64,000 nucleotides of DNA from DASRFR01 sp035651455 (GTDB taxonomy: Bacteria; Acidobacteriota; Terriglobia; Terriglobales; Acidobacteriaceae): assembly GCA_035651455.1 (NCBI GenBank), contig DASRFR010000003.1, positions 124,001 through 188,000 on the forward strand, read 5' to 3'. The position numbers and the translations under genes were made by a program. Below the pieces are notes generated by a model. It was not told the DNA's origin. It worked only from the letters and a program-made list of their open reading frames with translations, and made no database searches. Position 1 is the stretch's first letter, and each line of letters opens with the position of its first letter. This document shows positions 1 to 8,946 of this stretch, piece by piece.

Positions 1-61
1 GGTGCGATCGGGGCTTGAGATGAAGAAACCGGGGCCGGGGTGGGTAGCGGGATGCAATCTA

Positions 62-1735
62 TTACTGAGCGCCGGATTGCTGCAATTCAGGGTTCTGCGA
101 AATGGATTTCAGGACCAGGCTCTCGCGGCTGCCTTCCGCGATTTTCAGCGACTTGCCTTCGGAGCTGCGGGCCCGCATGAACTCCGGATCATAGTAGGGT
201 TCTCCTTCAAGTTCGTCGAAGGCGAGAATAGTGTAGGTTCCCGGAACCAGCCCTCGGATCACGAAGTGACCCTGCTGATCCGCTACGGCTTGCTTGTAAC
301 GGTCCGACATATTGCGGTACTTGGGTTCGGGAACAGCAACCACGGTAGCGTTTGCAACCGGCAGGTTCCTCCCATCGACGACGGTGCCATCAATTTTTCC
401 AGCACTGCCGCTGATAGCGAGTTCCAGCGACACACTGCCGCCACTCACGGTGACGGTTCCGTCGGAAGCAATTTTCCCATCCACCGTTACGGTTTTTAAG
501 AACTGATCTGGGGACTCCGCCGTGACCTGCAAGGTGTAAGTTCCGGGCGGAACGTTGTTCCACACAAAGCTTCCATCTCCGGAGACGTGCCCTGGCGCGC
601 TGGAGGCATTTCCTCCCCATGGAAATGAGTTCAGCGCTGGATCATCACCGTCAGGTGTGCGGAGATAGACGAAAAATTGGCTCGGGTCGAACGACTTAGC
701 GTTTTCCACGCGGACGTGTCCGCGCAGCGTCGTGCCAGGAGCGGGCAATAAGCGCAGCTCGTCAATATCGGAAGCAACAACGTTGACGGTTTGGCGCGCC
801 GTCTGCGTCATCTCTCCGGAATCTATTACCGCCATAACGGTGTAAGTACCGGGTGAGACATCGTGCAGGTCAAAGGTGCCGTCTTTGCCAAGCTCCGCGA
901 TACTGGTGACGAGGCTGAACTCGCGCGCGTGGAGCATGACCGACGCCTTGGTGTGCGCCGGCACATTAGCGACGATGCCGCGGATGTGAAAGGTGCGACT
1001 TTGCACCAAGGTGAAATCAGCAGGGAACTGATCGCCTGCATGGATGTCAATTGGCGTAGCCTCGGCTCGGTCGGTGACGCCGGGATAAAAAGTCGTGACG
1101 TAGGATTGCCCAGGATTGGTTTCAGTCTGGTCATCGACCTTGAGGCTCCCTGCCAAACTCAAGAATGTTGGCGGGGGATTTGCCGACAGCAGGTAGCGCC
1201 CTGGGGTAAGCCCGCCTAGCCTGTATTCGCCGATATCGTTGCTGCGTTCGGAAGAAGACGGCGTCCAGGTGAGATGACCACCAGAGTAGCTCTGAGTCCA
1301 AAGTGTGATTTCGACACTCGGGAGTGGATCACCATCCTGGTCGATGGTCCGACCGCTGATCACGGCGGCGGGCAACATGCGCACCAGCAAATCGTCAATC
1401 CGTTGACCGGGTGCTAATGACACCATCTTCCCGCTCGAAGGATGGCCCTGTTTGTCGACCAGCAGAAATCCCGTGTGCTCTACGAAGACGCTGTAGCGGC
1501 CCGGTAACATGGCTTCGATCCGGAAGTGCCCCTGCGGGTCGGTGACCGCAGCATAATTGCTGCCTTGCTTTTGATTGTCGGTGATGACTTCGACCATGGC
1601 CTTCTTCAGCGGTTCACCCCTTCCGCTTACCACCACGCCCTGAATGGAGCAGTCGGCTTTCTGAATGGAAGGCTGGGCGACGATGAGGCTGGCCGTGAAC
1701 ACGAGCGCAACAATACTGAGCAGCCGAGCGGTCAT
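62..1735 (-). CDS. Secreted carboxypeptidase-regulatory-like domain protein
   Basis: A 557-aa exported protein of unknown substrate. Residues 1-20 form a signal peptide ending in VAQ. The rest is beta-sandwich material with several CarboxypepD_reg-like repeats: about 29-115, 125-200 and 445-530. Each runs from a 'G.V....G.P...A.V' strand to a 'G.F.I..L.PG.Y' strand. No catalytic residues of a peptidase are visible, so the name refers only to the fold. Such proteins are abundant in Acidobacteriota, and the fold is commonly linked to binding or cell-surface roles. It is the last gene of the minus-strand run mqnA-dedA-mqnC, 13 bp downstream of mqnC, so it is probably co-transcribed, although no functional link to menaquinone synthesis is evident. 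No good ribosome-binding site is seen before the ATG. Confidence 0.85.
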   Translation of the reverse strand: MTARLLSIVALVFTASLIVAQPSIQKADCSIQGVVVSGRGEPLKKAMVEVITDNQKQGSNYAAVTDPQGHFRIEAMLPGRYSVFVEHTGFLLVDKQGHPSSGKMVSLAPGQRIDDLLVRMLPAAVISGRTIDQDGDPLPSVEITLWTQSYSGGHLTWTPSSSERSNDIGEYRLGGLTPGRYLLSANPPPTFLSLAGSLKVDDQTETNPGQSYVTTFYPGVTDRAEATPIDIHAGDQFPADFTLVQSRTFHIRGIVANVPAHTKASVMLHAREFSLVTSIAELGKDGTFDLHDVSPGTYTVMAVIDSGEMTQTARQTVNVVASDIDELRLLPAPGTTLRGHVRVENAKSFDPSQFFVYLRTPDGDDPALNSFPWGGNASSAPGHVSGDGSFVWNNVPPGTYTLQVTAESPDQFLKTVTVDGKIASDGTVTVSGGSVSLELAISGSAGKIDGTVVDGRNLPVANATVVAVPEPKYRNMSDRYKQAVADQQGHFVIRGLVPGTYTILAFDELEGEPYYDPEFMRARSSEGKSLKIAEGSRESLVLKSISQNPELQQSGAQ

Positions 1736-1748
1736 AAGATCAGTGGGG

Positions 1749-2795
1749 TTAGTTCAGGAAATACGTCCGATATAGCGTGTCCCGCTGCACGGGATGGAAT
1801 CCGGCGTCGCGAATAATGCGGCGCAGTTCTTCTTCTGTGGTGCAATTGCTCACGCCCGCCGCCTTCACTACGTTTTCTTCCAGCATCACTGAACCGACAT
1901 CGTTTCCGCCGAAGCGCAGCCCGAGCTGGCAAACTTTCAGTCCTTGCGTTACCCAACTGGACTGTACGTTTTGGAAATTCGAAAGATAAAGGCGAGAGAT
2001 AGCGAGGTTTTTCAAATATTCAACCGCCGTCGCTTCTTCCCAGTGCCGTCCGCCCAGGGCCGTGTTCGCGGGCTGGAAAGTCCAGGGGATGAACGCGGTG
2101 AAACCGCCGGTCTCTTCCTGCAACTCATAGAGCCGCTGCAAGTGGTTGATCCGGTGCTCATATTTTTCTCCGACGCCAAACATCATCGTCGCGGTGGTGC
2201 GCATGCCAAGCTGGTGCGCTGTCCGATGAACATTGAGCCAGTCATCGGTAAGGCACTTCAGGCGGGCAATCTTGTGGCGAACTTCATCGTCGAGAATTTC
2301 TGCTCCGCCGCCCGGAATGGAATCGAGCCCGGCGTCCCGGAGGCGAACGATCGTGTCACGAATTGACAGCCCACTATATTCGGCAATGGCAATCACTTCC
2401 GATGCGGAATAGCAATGCAGGTGCACTTTCGGGAACCGCTGCTTGATGCCGCTAAGCATTTTCTCGTGCCAGTCAATCTTCAGGTCGGGATGAAGTCCGC
2501 CCTGCATCAGCACGCCCGTACCGCCCAATTCCACAGTCTCGCGAATTTTGTCGTAAATAGTGTCGAAATCTAGGATGTAGCCCTCTTTTGCCTTGGGCCC
2601 TTTCAGCGGCCGGTAGAAGGCGCAGAATGTGCAGTATTCGGTGCAGTAGTTCGTGTAATTGATGTTGCGATCGATGATGTAGCTGACGACGCCGTCGGGA
2701 TGCAGCTTGCGCCGAAGCGCATCGGCCTCCATGCCGATCCCGATCAGGTCATTCGATTGGAACATCTCCAAGGCTTGCTGTTTGCTCAGGGTCAT
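1749..2795 (-). CDS. mqnC: Cyclic dehypoxanthine futalosine synthase (radical SAM)
   Basis: MqnC catalyses a step of the futalosine route to menaquinone, cyclising dehypoxanthine futalosine by radical SAM chemistry in the cytoplasm. The radical SAM cluster motif is visible as C51-x3-C55-x2-C58 in YCTEYCTFCAFYR. It is followed by the glycine-rich GGTGVLMQGG segment and the C-terminal GGNDVGSVMLEENVV block typical of MqnC/MqnE relatives. At 348 aa it has the usual family length. The ATG is preceded by an AGGAAG ribosome-binding site. mqnA lies two genes upstream on the same strand, which supports MqnC over MqnE. A dedA-family gene sits between them. The remaining pathway genes (mqnB, mqnD, mqnE) are not in the window. 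Confidence 0.93.
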   Translation of the reverse strand: MTLSKQQALEMFQSNDLIGIGMEADALRRKLHPDGVVSYIIDRNINYTNYCTEYCTFCAFYRPLKGPKAKEGYILDFDTIYDKIRETVELGGTGVLMQGGLHPDLKIDWHEKMLSGIKQRFPKVHLHCYSASEVIAIAEYSGLSIRDTIVRLRDAGLDSIPGGGAEILDDEVRHKIARLKCLTDDWLNVHRTAHQLGMRTTATMMFGVGEKYEHRINHLQRLYELQEETGGFTAFIPWTFQPANTALGGRHWEEATAVEYLKNLAISRLYLSNFQNVQSSWVTQGLKVCQLGLRFGGNDVGSVMLEENVVKAAGVSNCTTEEELRRIIRDAGFHPVQRDTLYRTYFLN

Positions 2796-2861
2796 CGCTT
2801 CCTACACCGCTCACCCATGATTCTAAAGGAGGAAGCGAGTGTTTCCAAACCGAGGTCCCGA

Positions 2862-3524
2862 TTATGCAACCTTGGGCTGTCTAGCCGGCTCTTCGGAAGA
2901 GCCTGGCGAAGAGCGGTGTTTGCGATAACGCAGGTACTCCACGAGGGCGAAAATTCCGGCAACCACGGCGCAGCCAATCAACGTGAATAGGGCCGGTTTG
3001 TAGTAGCGCGAAAAGAACCTGACGATGGCGGGCCCGTAGTGCGCACCGAGGAAGCCAACCACCGTGAAACGGATGCCTCGTCCCAGGGCAAGGGCGCCAA
3101 GGAACTTACGACGGGAGTACTGCATGGCACCGGCGGCCACCAGCACTGGCACGATAGGAAAAGGAGGAGGAATCATGGCGGGAATGGCGACCGCGCCAAA
3201 ACCCCATTTTTCAAATTTCCGGTAAACCTTCTCGGCTTTGCGCTTGGAAAGGCGGGCTTCCATCGCCTGTTTGCCGCCCTTTTGCGAAAAATAGTAGGTG
3301 ACGTAGCCGCCGAGTACCGCGCCTACGGTCGCCATGGCGCTGTAGTAAGGCCAAATATCGCGATGTCGCGCCGCGAGCCAGATGGTGAGCACATCCATGC
3401 TGCCGGGCAGCGGAATCACGGAATTGTCCGCGAGCCCGAGCAAAATCAGCCCCGGCCCACCCAGCCGGACGATCCACATGACGAAAGGAGAGGCTTTCAG
3501 CAGCGCGAGCAGTCGCGGTCCCAT
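2862..3524 (-). CDS. DedA/VTT-family membrane protein
   Basis: A 220-aa integral membrane protein of the SNARE-associated/VTT (DedA) group, a family implicated in lipid carrier flipping and membrane homeostasis. Visible features are the N-terminal GPGLILLGLADNSVIPLPGS segment, a hydrophobic 'YYSAMATVGAVLGGYVTYYF' stretch, and the amphipathic IPAMIPPPFPIVPVLVAAGA re-entrant-type segment. A final transmembrane helix (about 175-195) precedes a basic, hydrophilic tail. It lies between mqnA (49 bp upstream) and mqnC (66 bp downstream), so it is probably transcribed with the menaquinone genes. Its placement may reflect handling of polyprenyl or quinone lipids, but that is only inference from context. 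Confidence 0.85.
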   Translation of the reverse strand: MGPRLLALLKASPFVMWIVRLGGPGLILLGLADNSVIPLPGSMDVLTIWLAARHRDIWPYYSAMATVGAVLGGYVTYYFSQKGGKQAMEARLSKRKAEKVYRKFEKWGFGAVAIPAMIPPPFPIVPVLVAAGAMQYSRRKFLGALALGRGIRFTVVGFLGAHYGPAIVRFFSRYYKPALFTLIGCAVVAGIFALVEYLRYRKHRSSPGSSEEPARQPKVA

Positions 3525-3572
3525 GTTAGTTAGAAGCTATTTTTGAAGGAAGTGGCCGTATGAGCCTTTGAC

Positions 3573-4409
3573 TTACTGCGTCGTAGCCACCTTGGGCACC
3601 TCGAGAAAACGCAATTCCGGGGCTGGGGGCAAGGCTCCACAGTCTTGCGCATAACGATAGAAGAGCCGCATGCCTTCAAGGCAGTCCGGATCCAGCGAAT
3701 AATGGATGTGCTGCGTCAGGTAAGCTACGACCTCTCGTTGCGCGAGGCCCAGCCGAGTGCTCCACGAGCTTGAGATTTCCGCGATGTTCTCGGGCTGCAA
3801 ACCATGGTCACGCGACGCCTGAAAGATATGAGCCAAATCAATCTGGGCGGCCACATTGAGCGCTGCTGCGCGTAATGCCCAGAACGCGAACACAAACGGC
3901 TTTCCAGTTAAGCGGATCCATTCCTCGGCCAAGTCGTAGGTTTGGTACTGCGACCGGTCCACCTGTAGCGCCGGGTCGCCGATCAGCAGAGCTGCGTCGT
4001 GGCTTCTCAACATTTCGGTCAGGTTGGGCTCCATGCCGTCGAATTGCGGACTGGTATGGAACCACTTTGCGAACAGCACCTTGGTTAGCGCGAACGAGGT
4101 CATCGAGGAGGTATCCAGGGCGACAGTTCGAGCTGTCGTGATTTCCTGCCGGCTGACCAAGAGAATGGATTGCACGGAACGCCGTGCTGCAATTGCTACT
4201 CCCGGCAAGATCAGCAAGTCGGGAACTGTGGCATACGCCGCGGCAGGAATAATGCCAATATCGACGGCGCCCGCTTTCAATGCCGCGGCACATGCCGACG
4301 GGATTGTGTAGGAGATGTCGAAGTATTTGCCTGCGTCGCCATGCTCGAAGTCCCACATCAGAGGCGCGGTGTTGAGGTAAGAAATGGCGGAAATTCGCAA
4401 ACGAGTCAT
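3573..4409 (-). CDS. mqnA: Chorismate dehydratase, menaquinone futalosine pathway
   Basis: MqnA converts chorismate to 3-[(1-carboxyvinyl)oxy]benzoate, the first committed step of futalosine-dependent menaquinone synthesis. The 278-aa product begins MTRLRISAISYLNTAPL; the 'SYLNT.PL' start is characteristic. The SMTSFALTKVLFAKW segment and LLIGDPAL follow, as in periplasmic-binding-protein-like MqnA enzymes. The open frame extends 19 codons further upstream, but those residues do not resemble the family, so I place the start at the ATG ending at 4409. It heads the mqnA-dedA-mqnC run and diverges from dprA, with about 96 bp between the two start codons. Confidence 0.92.
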   Translation of the reverse strand: MTRLRISAISYLNTAPLMWDFEHGDAGKYFDISYTIPSACAAALKAGAVDIGIIPAAAYATVPDLLILPGVAIAARRSVQSILLVSRQEITTARTVALDTSSMTSFALTKVLFAKWFHTSPQFDGMEPNLTEMLRSHDAALLIGDPALQVDRSQYQTYDLAEEWIRLTGKPFVFAFWALRAAALNVAAQIDLAHIFQASRDHGLQPENIAEISSSWSTRLGLAQREVVAYLTQHIHYSLDPDCLEGMRLFYRYAQDCGALPPAPELRFLEVPKVATTQ

Positions 4410-4505
4410 GCTCTGGCGTTCCGGGTTCGATTTTAACAAACGAGGTGTGAGCGCCTTCCTTGACACCGTTTTGCAAGACTCTGTAGACGTGTATGGGAGG
4501 TATTT

Positions 4506-5675
4506 GTGTCGACTCCATCGGCCGCCGTGGTCAGCGATACGACCAACGCTCTGCCCTGGCTGGCCCTGCTGTTAACCCCCGGGCTCGGGCCAACGCGTGC
4601 GCGACACCTGGTTGACCATTTCGGCAGTGTTGAAGCAGTGCTCCGCGCGTCGCTCACCGAATTGGAAGCCGCGGGCATTTTGGCCGTCTCCGCACAGTCG
4701 TTGGGGACGGGAAAATCCATGGAGATGGCTGAGGAGGAGTGCGCTCGAGCCCAGGCCGGAGGGATCAAACTCGTCGCTTTGAGCGATCCTGCATACCCTG
4801 TCAGATTGAAAGAGATTTACGATCCGCCGTTGGTGTTGTACGTGCGCGGGCAGGTGCCGACGCTTGCGCAGCCGGGTATTGCCGTGGTCGGGACTCGACA
4901 CCCGACTCCTTATGGCATTGGGATGGCGGAACGCCTGGGGTGCGACTTGGCCGCGAGAGGGCTGGTCATTATTAGTGGGATGGCCCGGGGCGTCGATACG
5001 GCGGGGCATCGTGGAGCGATTGCCGCCAAGGGAAAGACCATTGCGGTGTTCGGAACAGGGATTGACGTGACCTATCCGAAGGAGAATTCCCGTCTTGCCG
5101 ACCAGATCCTGGCGTTTGGGGGAGCGCTGATTTCCGAGTTTCCGATCGGCACATTTGCGGCTCCTCAAAACTTTCCCATTCGCAACCGGATTATCAGCGG
5201 GATGTCCTTTGGCGTGCTCGTGGTTGAGGCGGCGGAATATAGCGGTACGCGCATCACCGCGCGATGTGCGCTGGAACAGAACCGAGAGGTTTTTGCGGTT
5301 CCAGGAAATGTAACCAACAAGAATTCATGGGGGCCGAACACCCTCATTAAACAGGGTGCCAGGCTAGTGGCCACCTGGGAAGATGTGTGGGAGGAACTCC
5401 CGGCGGATGTACGACTTGCAGTCACTCCTGCCCCCCCCTCTGAATCGCCGGAGGGTACGACTGCATCTCTATTCGGGGAAGACGGGCAACTTTCACCCCA
5501 CGAAAAAAAGATTTTTGCTCTCCTGAAGGCCGATGAATCCACGCACATTGACGAGATTGTAGAGCGGCTGGAGCGGGATGTTTCGTCGTCGGAAATCTTT
5601 GCCGCCCTGTTCGAATTGGAGCTTGCCGGAAAGGTGAAGCAACTGGCAGGAAAAAACTTCGTGAGGAGCTTTTAG
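4506..5675 (+). CDS. dprA: DNA-processing protein DprA
   Basis: DprA binds incoming single-stranded DNA during natural transformation and loads RecA. The 389-aa protein has a helix-hairpin-helix/SAM-like N-terminus (about 15-75). Next comes the Rossmann-like core with VVGTRHPTPYG, IISGMARGVD and FPIRNRIISG, and then a winged-helix C-terminal domain (about 325-389). The start is a GTG with a strong GGGAGG site 5 nt upstream. It is transcribed away from mqnA and is followed 191 bp later by topA, an arrangement (dprA-topA) seen in many bacteria. The dprA gene alone does not prove competence, because no com genes are visible here. Confidence 0.94.
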   Translation: MSTPSAAVVSDTTNALPWLALLLTPGLGPTRARHLVDHFGSVEAVLRASLTELEAAGILAVSAQSLGTGKSMEMAEEECARAQAGGIKLVALSDPAYPVRLKEIYDPPLVLYVRGQVPTLAQPGIAVVGTRHPTPYGIGMAERLGCDLAARGLVIISGMARGVDTAGHRGAIAAKGKTIAVFGTGIDVTYPKENSRLADQILAFGGALISEFPIGTFAAPQNFPIRNRIISGMSFGVLVVEAAEYSGTRITARCALEQNREVFAVPGNVTNKNSWGPNTLIKQGARLVATWEDVWEELPADVRLAVTPAPPSESPEGTTASLFGEDGQLSPHEKKIFALLKADESTHIDEIVERLERDVSSSEIFAALFELELAGKVKQLAGKNFVRSF

Positions 5676-5866
5676 CGTTCTGGCTGCTCCGGTCCTGCAG
5701 ATCATTATCATCGACTTGTGGGGCGCTTCTTACAGGTTGAATGGATGGCGACACCTTTCATTCGCAAGCTAAAAAGGGGAGAGCTGAGGGCTGCAGGGTT
5801 TGACCTGCAACTTGTTGCCAGCTTGCCATTCGTGCTAGTTTCAAAAGCAATTCACTGAGGGGTACA

Positions 5867-8335
5867 TTGTCTAAAGGTTTAGTTATCGTCGAATCGCCTG
5901 CCAAGGCGAAGACAATCCAGAAATATTTGGGAAAGGGCTATACGGTCGAGGCCTCGCTCGGCCATGTGAAAGACCTGCCCAAAAGCAATCTCGGCGTCGA
6001 CATTGACAAGGACTTCGATACTGAGTACATCGTCATTCCCGGCAAAGAGAAGGTAGTCGCCAAGCTGAAAAAGCTGGCTATCTCCGCTGACACTATCTAC
6101 CTGGCGCCTGACCCGGACCGTGAAGGCGAAGCAATTGCCGCGCACCTGGCGGAAGAACTGGGCGACGGCTCACGCAAGAAAAAGAAGAAAGACGGAGACA
6201 GCGAGCGCATCAGGCGCGTTACCTTCAACGAAATCACTAAGCGCGCGGTACAGGAAGCATTCGAACACCCACGGGATATCGACCGCAACCTGGTCGACGC
6301 GCAACAGGCGCGCCGTGTGCTCGACCGCCTGGTGGGTTACCAGGTATCTCCTCTTCTATGGGACAAGGTTCGCCGGGGACTGTCGGCCGGACGTGTGCAG
6401 ACGGTCGCGCTACGCCTGATTGTGGAACGCGAGCGCGAAATCAAAGCGTTCGAGAAAAAAGAATACTGGACAATTGACGCGCATCTCGCTTCAAGCAAGC
6501 CACCTGCGTTTGATGCCCGCTTTCTAGGCAGAGCCGAAGAGAAAATTGAGGTGCCGAACGGCGAGGAAGCCGAGAAAATTCGGAAGGCGCTCGAAGCAGC
6601 TGCCTGGTCGGTTCGCTCGGTAGACAAGAAGGAACGCCGGCGCAATGCCACCCCCCCCTTCACGACCAGCAAGCTGCAGCAGGATTCCTCGCGCCGCCTG
6701 CGCTTCAGCGTGAAGCGCACGATGATGATCGCGCAGCGATTGTACGAAGGCGTGGATCTTGGGGAGGAAGGCTCGGTCGGTCTCATCACCTATATGCGAA
6801 CCGATTCGACGAGGGTGGCGCCCGAAGCGCTGAATGAAGTTCGCCAGTACATCGGTTCCGAGTATGGGCCACAATACCTGCCGGAAAAGCCAAACACATA
6901 TAAAGAGAAGAAGGAAGCGCAGGCGGCCCACGAGGCGATCCGGCCCACATCGGTCATGCGCCATCCCGACCAGATCAAGCAATACTTGAAGGAAGACGAG
7001 TACAAGGTTTACAAGCTGATCTGGCAGCGATTTGTTGCCTCACAGATCATGCCCGCGGTTTTCGATCAGACGACGGTGGATATCGACGCGAAGAATGGCA
7101 ACGAGGTGTTCTGGTTCCGGGTGACTGGATCGGTGCTCAAGTTCGACGGCTTCTTGAAAGTCTACGAAGAGTCTAAGGAAGGCAAGGACGAAGAGGACGA
7201 GGAACTGAAGCACAAGCTCCCACCGCTCGAGCCGGGACAGAAGCTCACACTCAAGGCTCTGAAGCCGGAGCAGCATTTTACTGAACCACCGCCGCGCTAT
7301 AACGAGGCCTCACTGGTGAAAGAACTGGAAGAGCGCGGTATTGGGCGTCCGTCGACGTATTCGGCGATCCTCAGCACGATCCAGGAACGGCAATACGTGC
7401 AGAAGCTCGGCGGAAAATTTGTGCCAACGGAAATCGGCCTGGTGGTCACGGATCTCCTGGTCGATAACTTCCGCGACATCTTCGACGTGCAATACACGGC
7501 TCGCCTCGAAGAGGAGTTGGATGAAATTGAGGAGGGCAAAGAGAAGTGGACCGATGCGCTGGCCGAGTTTTACAAGCGCTTTGAAAAAGATCTCCATTAC
7601 GCCGAGAAGCACATGGAAAACATCAAGCGTATGGAGAAGCCCACGGATGAGAAGTGCGAGCGCTGTGGCGCGCCACTGGTGATTAAATGGGGCAAGCATG
7701 GTTCGTTCTATGCCTGCAGCACGTACGACAAGAGCGATCCCAATAGTTGCACCTTCACCAAAGAGAATCCGATTAACCTGCCGGATCTTGATTCGGCAGA
7801 CATGCAGGAGACCACGCAGGAAGAATACTGCGAGAACTGCGGCCGGGTGATGGTGCTGAAGCGGGGACGCTTCGGCCAATTCATGGCTTGCACAGGTTAC
7901 CCGGATTGCAAGACCACGCGACGCCTGGACCAGGGCAAGAAAGTTCCCGACATCCCGCTCGAGGAGCTGTGTCCGAAGTGCGGCCGCAACATGATGATCC
8001 GGCACGGGCGCTATGGCGAGTTCACAGCCTGCAGCGGCTATCCCGACTGCAAGTACGTGAAGCAGAACTTTATCGGCGTGAAGTGCCCAGACTGCAAAGA
8101 CGGGGAACTGGTCGAGAAACGCGCTCGAAAGGGAAACACCTTCTACGGGTGCTCAAACTATCCGAAGTGCAAATTTACATCGGCGAACAAGCCCGTCCCC
8201 GAGAAATGCCCGAGCTGCGGCAACGAATACCTGGTGGAGAAGACGCTGAAGTCCGGACCCGTGATCGCGTGCCCCAATAAGGAATGTGACTATGAGCGGG
8301 CCGCAGCTCCCGTCGAACCCGCGGGCGTGTCCTGA
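5867..8335 (+). CDS. topA: DNA topoisomerase I (type IA)
   Basis: TopA relaxes negative supercoils through a transient 5'-phosphotyrosine link. The 822-aa protein opens with the Toprim domain (LVIVESPAKAKTIQKYLG at 4-21; DPDREGEAIA near 82-91). The catalytic Tyr309 lies in GLITYMRTDS. The C-terminus carries five tandem four-cysteine zinc-ribbon units, beginning with CERC, CENC, CPKC, CPDC and CPSC. The start is a TTG with a GAGGGG site 5 nt upstream; using the TTG puts MSKGLVIVES at the N-terminus, matching the family. A lysine/acid-rich insertion (RKKKKKDGDSE, about 103-114) sits inside the Toprim region. It follows dprA. Confidence 0.96.
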   Translation: MSKGLVIVESPAKAKTIQKYLGKGYTVEASLGHVKDLPKSNLGVDIDKDFDTEYIVIPGKEKVVAKLKKLAISADTIYLAPDPDREGEAIAAHLAEELGDGSRKKKKKDGDSERIRRVTFNEITKRAVQEAFEHPRDIDRNLVDAQQARRVLDRLVGYQVSPLLWDKVRRGLSAGRVQTVALRLIVEREREIKAFEKKEYWTIDAHLASSKPPAFDARFLGRAEEKIEVPNGEEAEKIRKALEAAAWSVRSVDKKERRRNATPPFTTSKLQQDSSRRLRFSVKRTMMIAQRLYEGVDLGEEGSVGLITYMRTDSTRVAPEALNEVRQYIGSEYGPQYLPEKPNTYKEKKEAQAAHEAIRPTSVMRHPDQIKQYLKEDEYKVYKLIWQRFVASQIMPAVFDQTTVDIDAKNGNEVFWFRVTGSVLKFDGFLKVYEESKEGKDEEDEELKHKLPPLEPGQKLTLKALKPEQHFTEPPPRYNEASLVKELEERGIGRPSTYSAILSTIQERQYVQKLGGKFVPTEIGLVVTDLLVDNFRDIFDVQYTARLEEELDEIEEGKEKWTDALAEFYKRFEKDLHYAEKHMENIKRMEKPTDEKCERCGAPLVIKWGKHGSFYACSTYDKSDPNSCTFTKENPINLPDLDSADMQETTQEEYCENCGRVMVLKRGRFGQFMACTGYPDCKTTRRLDQGKKVPDIPLEELCPKCGRNMMIRHGRYGEFTACSGYPDCKYVKQNFIGVKCPDCKDGELVEKRARKGNTFYGCSNYPKCKFTSANKPVPEKCPSCGNEYLVEKTLKSGPVIACPNKECDYERAAAPVEPAGVS

Positions 8336-8417
8336 ACATAAGTTTTCGAATCCTGTATGCCGGCAGGGAAATCTAGAATCTGAGTTCCTCGGCAATCCAA
8401 ATAACCTCGGAGGTTTT

Positions 8418-8891
8418 ATGTCTCAGAAAGCAACTCCTGCTGATGCTGAAGTGATTCTCAAACTGTACGATCTCCGCCGCGAAGCCGAAATGCGTAAAGC
8501 CCGCAATTGGTGGCTGGTGACATTCTGGCCGGAATCGGTCGATGACGTTTACAAAATCGGACTGGCGCTGGGCACTCAGGAAAATAACTGGTTACGACAG
8601 GTCGGCGGTTATTGGGAGATGGCGGCCTCCATGGTTCTTCACGGAGCGGTCAGTGAGGAGCTCTTCATGGAGTTGAGTTTCTGCGGCGAGATGTTCTTCA
8701 TCTACTCGAAGGTCAGTCCTTTCATAAAGGAACTCCGGGAGAAGTTCAACAGTCCAACCATGTTCAGCAATGTCGAGAAATTGATCAATCAATCGCAAAA
8801 GGGCCGCGACACCCTGAAAGCCTTTGAGGAGCGCATCGCTGCCCGGCGCAAGCAGATGAAGGAATCAGCCAGCACGGCGAAAGCCAGCTGA
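8418..8891 (+). CDS. Conserved-looking hypothetical cytoplasmic protein
   Basis: A 157-aa soluble protein with no signal peptide or transmembrane segment and no domain I can name. The N-terminal half contains the tryptophan-rich MRKARNWWLVTFWPESVDDV and a helical region that follows; the C-terminal 45 residues are charged and predicted helical (KGRDTLKAFEERIAARRKQMKES). An ATG at 8418 with a perfect GGAGG 4 nt upstream decides the start. The longer open frame back to 8286 overlaps the end of topA in another frame and has no such site. It ends just before a strong terminator, so it is probably a separate unit or the last gene after topA. Coding status is good; function is unknown. Confidence 0.75.
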   Translation: MSQKATPADAEVILKLYDLRREAEMRKARNWWLVTFWPESVDDVYKIGLALGTQENNWLRQVGGYWEMAASMVLHGAVSEELFMELSFCGEMFFIYSKVSPFIKELREKFNSPTMFSNVEKLINQSQKGRDTLKAFEERIAARRKQMKESASTAKAS

Positions 8892-8919
8892 GCCGTCCTG
8901 CAACCTTCACGTGATTCCG

Positions 8920-8946
8920 CCGCCTGCACCCGGGCGGCTTTTTTTA
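8920..8946. terminator. Intrinsic terminator between convergent genes
   Basis: A GCCGCC/GGCGGC stem (8920-8925 with 8934-8939) is followed by seven Ts on the plus strand. It ends transcription of the gene stopping at 8891. The minus-strand ABC ATPase gene stops at 8944, inside the T-run, so the hairpin could also act on that transcript, although the minus-strand side lacks a U-tract. Confidence 0.8.

Noticed and set aside
2..499. 165-aa plus-strand frame at the left edge
   Set aside because: Lies antisense to the well-supported secreted carboxypeptidase-regulatory-like gene and has no domain or ribosome-binding site.
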